This document shows, piece after piece, positions 58,955 to 64,000 of a DNA stretch of 64,000 bases (positions are counted from its first letter, which is position 1; each line of letters starts with the position of its first letter). This stretch comes from Zasmidium citrigriseum (taxonomy: Eukaryota; Ascomycota; Dothideomycetes; Mycosphaerellales; Mycosphaerellaceae): contig NHNW01000081.1 in assembly GCA_002786025.1 (NCBI GenBank), positions 1 through 64,000 on the forward strand, given 5' to 3'. The translations under genes and the position numbers were made by a program. A model generated the notes under the pieces. The model was not told where the DNA came from. It searched no databases and saw nothing but the letters and a program-made list of their open reading frames with translations.

Positions 58955-59948
58955 ATGGGTAGAGGTCCAAAGAAGCACCAAAAGCGGTTGTCCGCCCCCT
59001 CGCACTGGCTTCTCGACAAGCTCAGCGGTGCCTACGCCCCCAAGGCCTCGCCTGGTCCGCACAAGCTGCGCGACTGCATGCCATTGATCGTCTTCATCCG
59101 CAACCGGTGCGCAAACACAGTCCTCGAGGTCGCTCAGACGAGCCGTCTATACTGACAATCTTCTTTCTCACAGTTTGAAGTACGCCCTCAATGGCCGCGA
59201 GACCAAGGCCATCGTCATGCAGCGCCTGATCAAGGTCGATGGCAAGGTCCGCACCGACCCAACCTACCCGGCCGGCTTCATGGACGTCATCTCCATCGAG
59301 AAGACTGGCGAGAACTTCCGCCTCGTGTACGACACCAAGGGTCGCTTCACCGTCCACCGCATCACTGCTGAAGAGGCCGAGTACAAGTTGGGCAAGGTCA
59401 AGAGAGTGCAGCTGGGCAAGGGTGGCATCCCATTCTTGGTTACGCATGACGCGCGCACGTGAGTAATTACTCTGTGGTTGCGATGTCTATCAGACGTTGG
59501 ACCAAGCTTTGGTGATATACAAATGCTGAGTGTGGTTATAGGATCCGATACCCCGACCCGGCCATCCGTGTCAACGACACCGTCAAGGTCGACCTCGCGA
59601 CTGGTGAGTACAGGCTCGAAGATCGAGGGGACTTGCAGAGGCTAATGTTGTTGAACAGGCAAGATCGCCGACTTCATCCGCTTCGACACTGGTGTGATCG
59701 CCATGGCTACTGGTGGTCGCAACATGGGTCGTGTTGGTGTCATCACCCACCGTGAGCGCCACGACGGAGGCTTCAACATCGTGCACATCAAGGACGCCAT
59801 CGACAACGAGTTCGCTACCCGTGAGTCCAACGTCTTCGTCATCGGCCGTGAGAAGCCATGGATCTCGCTCCCCAAGGGCAAGGGTGTCAAGCTCAGCATC
59901 GCCGAGGAGAGAGATCGCAGACGCGCCTACGCTCAGGCCGGCCACTAA
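58955..59948 (+). CDS. RPS4: 40S ribosomal protein eS4
   Basis: Small-subunit ribosomal protein. Four exons: 58955-59106, 59174-59458, 59542-59603, 59659-59948; 262 residues, the normal length. It starts [20 protein letters not shown] and shows the S4-like RNA-binding segment, [18 protein letters not shown], the KOW-like region ([17 protein letters not shown]) and [12 protein letters not shown]. The introns are 67, 83 and 55 nt. Codon use is strongly biased to C-ending codons, as expected for a highly expressed gene. Confidence 0.98.
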
Positions 59949-60416
59949 GCAATTCAGCGTGCTTAAGGGAAAAGGCGGCGGAGTTCAGGTTGCGGTCATG
60001 TATTGCAGGTTGCATGAATTGGGGTAGGAGGCGAAAGAATATCCTCCGACTGGCGTCAGGGTTGCCAGGCTCCATAGCGGCCAAAATCCAATGTGTCAAT
60101 GCCATGAATTTGCCGTTTCCCATATTGTCGCCACTACTTCCATGTGATCGAGTAGGGTTTTTGTGAATGTTTGATGAGCCTCAGGCCTGCGTAGGATCGT
60201 CATTGCCAAGGCTGGAACTTACGCAGCTTGCTGCAGCTTCGACCGGCATCTGCGGCTCTCACACATCGCCAGGTGGCTGCGATCTTTCATGCAATTGTTG
60301 TTGCCTGCCACTTAAATAATCCACCACCACACCAATACTTCACTTAGACCCGCTCAATCCTGGCGACCGCTCCCTTCTCCGTCTATCGCCCGCCGCCGCA
60401 GCAGCAGCCCCCGAAC
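59949..60416. other. Intergenic region
   Basis: RPS4 terminator region and SLA2 promoter; a CCGCCGCCGCAGCAGCAG leader segment lies just before the SLA2 ATG. No gene seen. Confidence 0.45.
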
Positions 60417-63400
60417 ATGGCGCTGTACAGCCAGGCCACGCGCAACGTGGACCTGACCAAGAGCGAGACCGACCTCAACACGCATATTAAGAAGGCGACG
60501 TCTATCGAGGAGACTGCCCCCAAGCGTAAGCATGTGCGCGCATGTATCGTCTACACCTGGGACCACAAGAGCAGCCAGAGCTTCTGGAATGGTATCAAGG
60601 TCCAGCCCATCCAGGCCGACGAGGTCCAGACCTTCAAGGCGCTGTATACCGTCCACAAAGTACTGCAGGAGGGACATCCGGTAGCGCTGAAAGAGGCCCA
60701 ACAACATGTTGGCTGGCTCGAGGGTCTGTCGCGCGGCATGATGGGAGGCATTGGTGGCGAGGGTCTGCGAGGATATGCGCCTTTGATCCAGGAGTACATC
60801 TTTTACCTGGTCTCGAAACTCAAGTTCCATCGCGAACATCCAGAGTTCAACGGAACATTCGAGTATGAGGAGTACATCTCCCTCAAGTCGATCAACGATC
60901 CCAACGAAGGCTACGAGACCATTTCCGAGCTCATGACCCTGCAAGATCAGATTGATAGCTTTCAGAAACTGCTGTTTGCGCACTTCCGAACCGGATCCAA
61001 CAACGAATGCCGAATCAGTGCGCTTGTACCGCTGGTTCAGGAGAGCTATGGAATCTACAAGTTCATCACCAGCATGCTTCGTGCCATGCATACGACTTTG
61101 GGAGACGATGAGGCTTTGTCGCCGCTGCGAGGACGATATGACGCGCAACACTACCGACTGGTGCGCTTTTACTATGAGTGTTCGAACCTGCGCTACCTCA
61201 CCTCACTCATCACAATCCCCAAACTTCCTCAAGATCCGCCGAATCTCCTTGCAGATGACGAGAACGCTCCAGCCTTACCAGCGCGACCGAAGAATGAGCC
61301 TGTCACGAAGCCGAGGGACACACCACCTCCTCAGGCCGCCACTGATCCCGAGCCCATCAACGAGTTTTGGAAGAATGAGCAGGCGAGGCAGCAGGAGGAG
61401 TATGAAAATGAGCAGAGGCGACTCCAGGCGCAGTGGGAGGAGGCGCAGAGGCAGCAGCAATTGGCGCAACAACAAGCACAACGCGACTTTGAAGAGCAGC
61501 AACGCTTACAGGCTGAACAACAACGATTACAACTTGAGGCTCTCCAGAGACAACAGTATCAGGATCAGACTCAAGGTCGTATGGCCGAGCTTGAACGAGA
61601 AAATCTGAATGCCCGGGCGCAGTACGAGAGAGATCAGCTCATGCTGCAACAATACGATGCGAGACTGAAAGCTTTGGAAACCGAGCTGGCGAACCTCAAC
61701 CAGAACTTTCAGCAGCAGACACAGAGCAAGGATGACCAGATCCGAGCGCTGCAAGAACAGGTCAACACCTGGAGGACGAAGTACGAGGCCCTCGCCAAGT
61801 TGTACAGTCAATTGCGACACGAGCATTTGGAGCTTCTGCAGAAGTTCAAGGGTGTGCAGTTGAAGGCTGCTTCTGCACAGGAAGCTATCGACAAGCGCGA
61901 GAAGTTGGAGCGTGAGCTGAAGACCAAAAACCTGGAGCTGGCTGATATGATTCGAGAGCGCGACCGTGCTCTCCACGAGAAAGACCGATCCACTGGTGGC
62001 CATCGTGACGAAGTCGAAAAGCTCAAGCGCGAACTGCGCATGGCCTTGGAGAGAGCTGATAATGCGGATCGAGCCAAGGGGAGCGAACTTTCGGCCATGC
62101 TCTCGAGGCACAACCGTGAGATTGCAGACCTGGAGGAAGCACTCCGCAACAAGACTCGTGCTCTCGACGACATGCAAATGAAGCTCGGTGAGGGCAGCTC
62201 TGATCTCGAGCGACAACTTCGGGAGAAGGAGGAGGAACTCGAAATTTACAAGTCCGGCATGGATCAGACTCTCCTGGAGCTCAACGAGCTACGCAACGGC
62301 AACGGCGTCTCAGACAAGGCTATGGACGAGCAGATCGACGTCATGCTCCTCGACAACATCAAGAAGATCAACGACATTATCGATTCGGTCCTTCAGGCTG
62401 GTGTGCAGAGAGTAGACGATGCGCTGTACGAGCTCGACAGCTCAATGCAGGCCGGTAACCAGAACGCTAGCGGTCCCTATGTGCTCTCGCAGATTGAGAA
62501 GGCTCAGAGCACCGCCATGGAGTTCAGCACTGCATTCAACAACTTCATCGCCGACGGTCCCAACAGCACTCACGCCGAGGTCATCAGGACTGTTCACCAG
62601 TTCTCGAATGCTATTGCCGATGTATTGTCGAACACGAAGGGTCTGACTCGGTTTGCCAGCGATGACAAAAAGGGCGATCAGCTCATCTCTGCCGCTCGCC
62701 GCTCTGCATCCAGCACTGTCGACTTCTTCCGTGGCATCATGTCCTATCGTCTCGATGGTCTTGAGGATCTGCAGAAGACTGATGTGGTGATCAACAAGAA
62801 CAACGATGTTCAGATCGCTTTGAACAACCTTAGCAAGCTTGCTGATGCGTTTGCACCCAAGACGAAGGTCACTTCGCAGTCTGGAGATCTTGCTGAGACC
62901 GTCGACCGCGAGATGATGAACGCCGCCAAAGCCATTGAGGCCGCCACCGAGCGTCTCACGAAGCTGATGAACAAGCCTCGCGACTCATACTCGACATACG
63001 AATTGAAGATCCACGATTCGATTCTTGAAGCTGCCATCGCAGTCACCAACGCCATCGCCCAGCTCATCAAGGCCGCCACAGCCTCTCAACAAGAAATTGT
63101 GAACCAAGGTCGTGGCTCATCCATGAGCAAGACCCAATTCTACAAGAAGAACAACCGCTGGACCGAAGGCCTCATCTCAGCAGCCAAAGCCGTTGCCTCT
63201 TCGACCAACATGCTCATCGAGACCGCTGACGGCGTCATCAGTGGCCGCAACTCCCCCGAACAACTCATCGTCGCATCCAACGACGTCGCAGCCTCCACCG
63301 CACAGCTCGTGGCCGCGTCCAGGGTCAAGGCAAGCTTCATGTCGAAGACCCAAGAGCGTCTCGAGGAGTGCAGCAAGGCTGTCACAAACGCTTGCAGGAG

Positions 63401-63663
63401 CTTGGTGCGGCAGGTGCAGAGTATCATTGAGAGCCGGAATAAGGATGGCGATGAGGATATGGATTATAGTAAGCTGAGCGGGCATGATTTTAAGGTGAGG
63501 CAGATGGAGCAGCAGGTACGTTTTAACCCCTTTGATTGTGTTGTGGTTGTGAGTGTACTGACTTTTGGGGTAGGTCGAGATTCTGCAGCTGGAGAATGCG
63601 CTGAGTGCTGCTAGGCATCGGTTGGGTGAGATGAGGAAGTTGAGTTATCAGGAGGAAGATTAG
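60417..63663 (+). CDS. SLA2: SLA2/END4 endocytic adaptor (HIP1R-like)
   Basis: Links clathrin coats to actin during endocytosis. Exons 60417-63515 and 63574-63663 with a 58-nt intron give 1,062 residues. The ANTH lipid-binding domain (about 10-280) includes IKKATSIEETAPKRKHVR and IVYTWDHKSS. A long Gln/Glu/Lys/Arg-rich coiled coil follows (about 320-650) and the C-terminal I/LWEQ (THATCH) actin-binding domain (about 800-1050) ends with a short last exon (VEILQLENALSAARHRLGEM). The full length is normal for the family. In many ascomycetes this gene flanks the mating-type locus. Confidence 0.96.
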
Positions 63664-64000
63664 GTGGGTCACAAGGGATATGGTGTTGTATAGGTATCGT
63701 GGAACTACCTCTTCGGATACACTGCTCTCCTATTTCACTTCGCCATCACAGAACGTCTAGTGTTGCGCGGGGTCATCTTTGTGACTGACACGCTAACAGG
63801 CCTTCACTGCGGGCTTCTTCGGCGCTCTGGACATAATGCAAATTCTACTTCAGTCTGTGCGAATGGGCGAAGACCTTGAGCTTCATGTTGTGTGACGGCT
63901 GCGCCCCAACGTGGAGGCGCATGTCTTGGACAAAAGAGTTGAGGAAGATTGCCTGGACCCAGGACTTAGAAATACTGCGTCGGCCACGATGTCCTTCCAA
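63664..64000. other. 3' region of SLA2, window end
   Basis: No complete gene seen in the last 337 bp. Sequence continues beyond the window. Confidence 0.4.

Overview
The window comes from a filamentous ascomycete (Pezizomycotina; the gene set looks like Dothideomycetes, which is an inference). The evidence is short GT-AG introns of about 45-85 nt with CTNAC branch sites, HET-domain genes, SUR7/PalI, DUF3176, UstYa-type genes, fungal Zn2Cys6 and C2H2 regulators, and a strongly RIP-mutated transposon block. Many real starts lie at an ATG inside a longer open frame or behind a tiny first exon; exon joins below were worked out by hand from splice signals and reading phase.

Region A (1-8884) is a TA-rich block in which CpA and TpG are almost absent, the signature of repeat-induced point mutation (RIP). 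No frame is open, yet reading TAG/TAA as mutated CAG/CAA/TGG gives long collinear frames: a SNF2-like helicase relic (about 300-2060) and a Plavaka-type (CACTA/CMC-related) transposase relic (about 3700-7010). An imperfect 30-bp inverted repeat sits at the right boundary.

Region B (9.4-44 kb) holds a P450, a Cys-rich anchored protein, and three sulfate-assimilation genes within 13 kb: siroheme synthase MET1 (12.2-13.9 kb), ATP sulfurylase MET3 (20.8-22.6 kb) and PAPS reductase MET16 (24.1-25.0 kb). Interspersed are RAV2, a SUR7-family protein, an F-box-like protein and two HET proteins. Then come housekeeping genes (PDCD5-like, SET methyltransferase, LRP1/C1D, Gemin2-like), a secreted beta-propeller and an M20 amidohydrolase. 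A trio of AvfA-like reductase, DUF1772 anthrone-oxygenase-like protein and zinc alcohol dehydrogenase follows, then a large C2H2 zinc-finger protein.

Region C (44.1-54.2 kb) is the most interesting part: an apparently undescribed RiPP (dikaritin/ustiloxin-type) biosynthetic cluster. Four UstYa-family genes, one tyrosinase (UstQ-like) and a 52-residue secreted precursor with one Lys-Arg Kex2 site and a Tyr-Tyr-containing acidic tail alternate strictly in strand (- + - + - +), giving three divergent promoters. A small GPI-type protein and a Zn2Cys6 regulator lie on the right flank. One UstYa gene needs a 6-nt microexon to encode its second HxxHC motif, and another has lost its motif histidines. 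The likely logic is secretion and Kex2 cleavage of the precursor, with oxidation and cyclisation of the core by tyrosinase and UstYa proteins. The product is unknown.

Region D (54.6-64 kb) carries a DUF3176 membrane protein, a secreted cutinase, ribosomal protein RPS4 and the endocytic adaptor SLA2, which in many ascomycetes flanks the mating-type locus.
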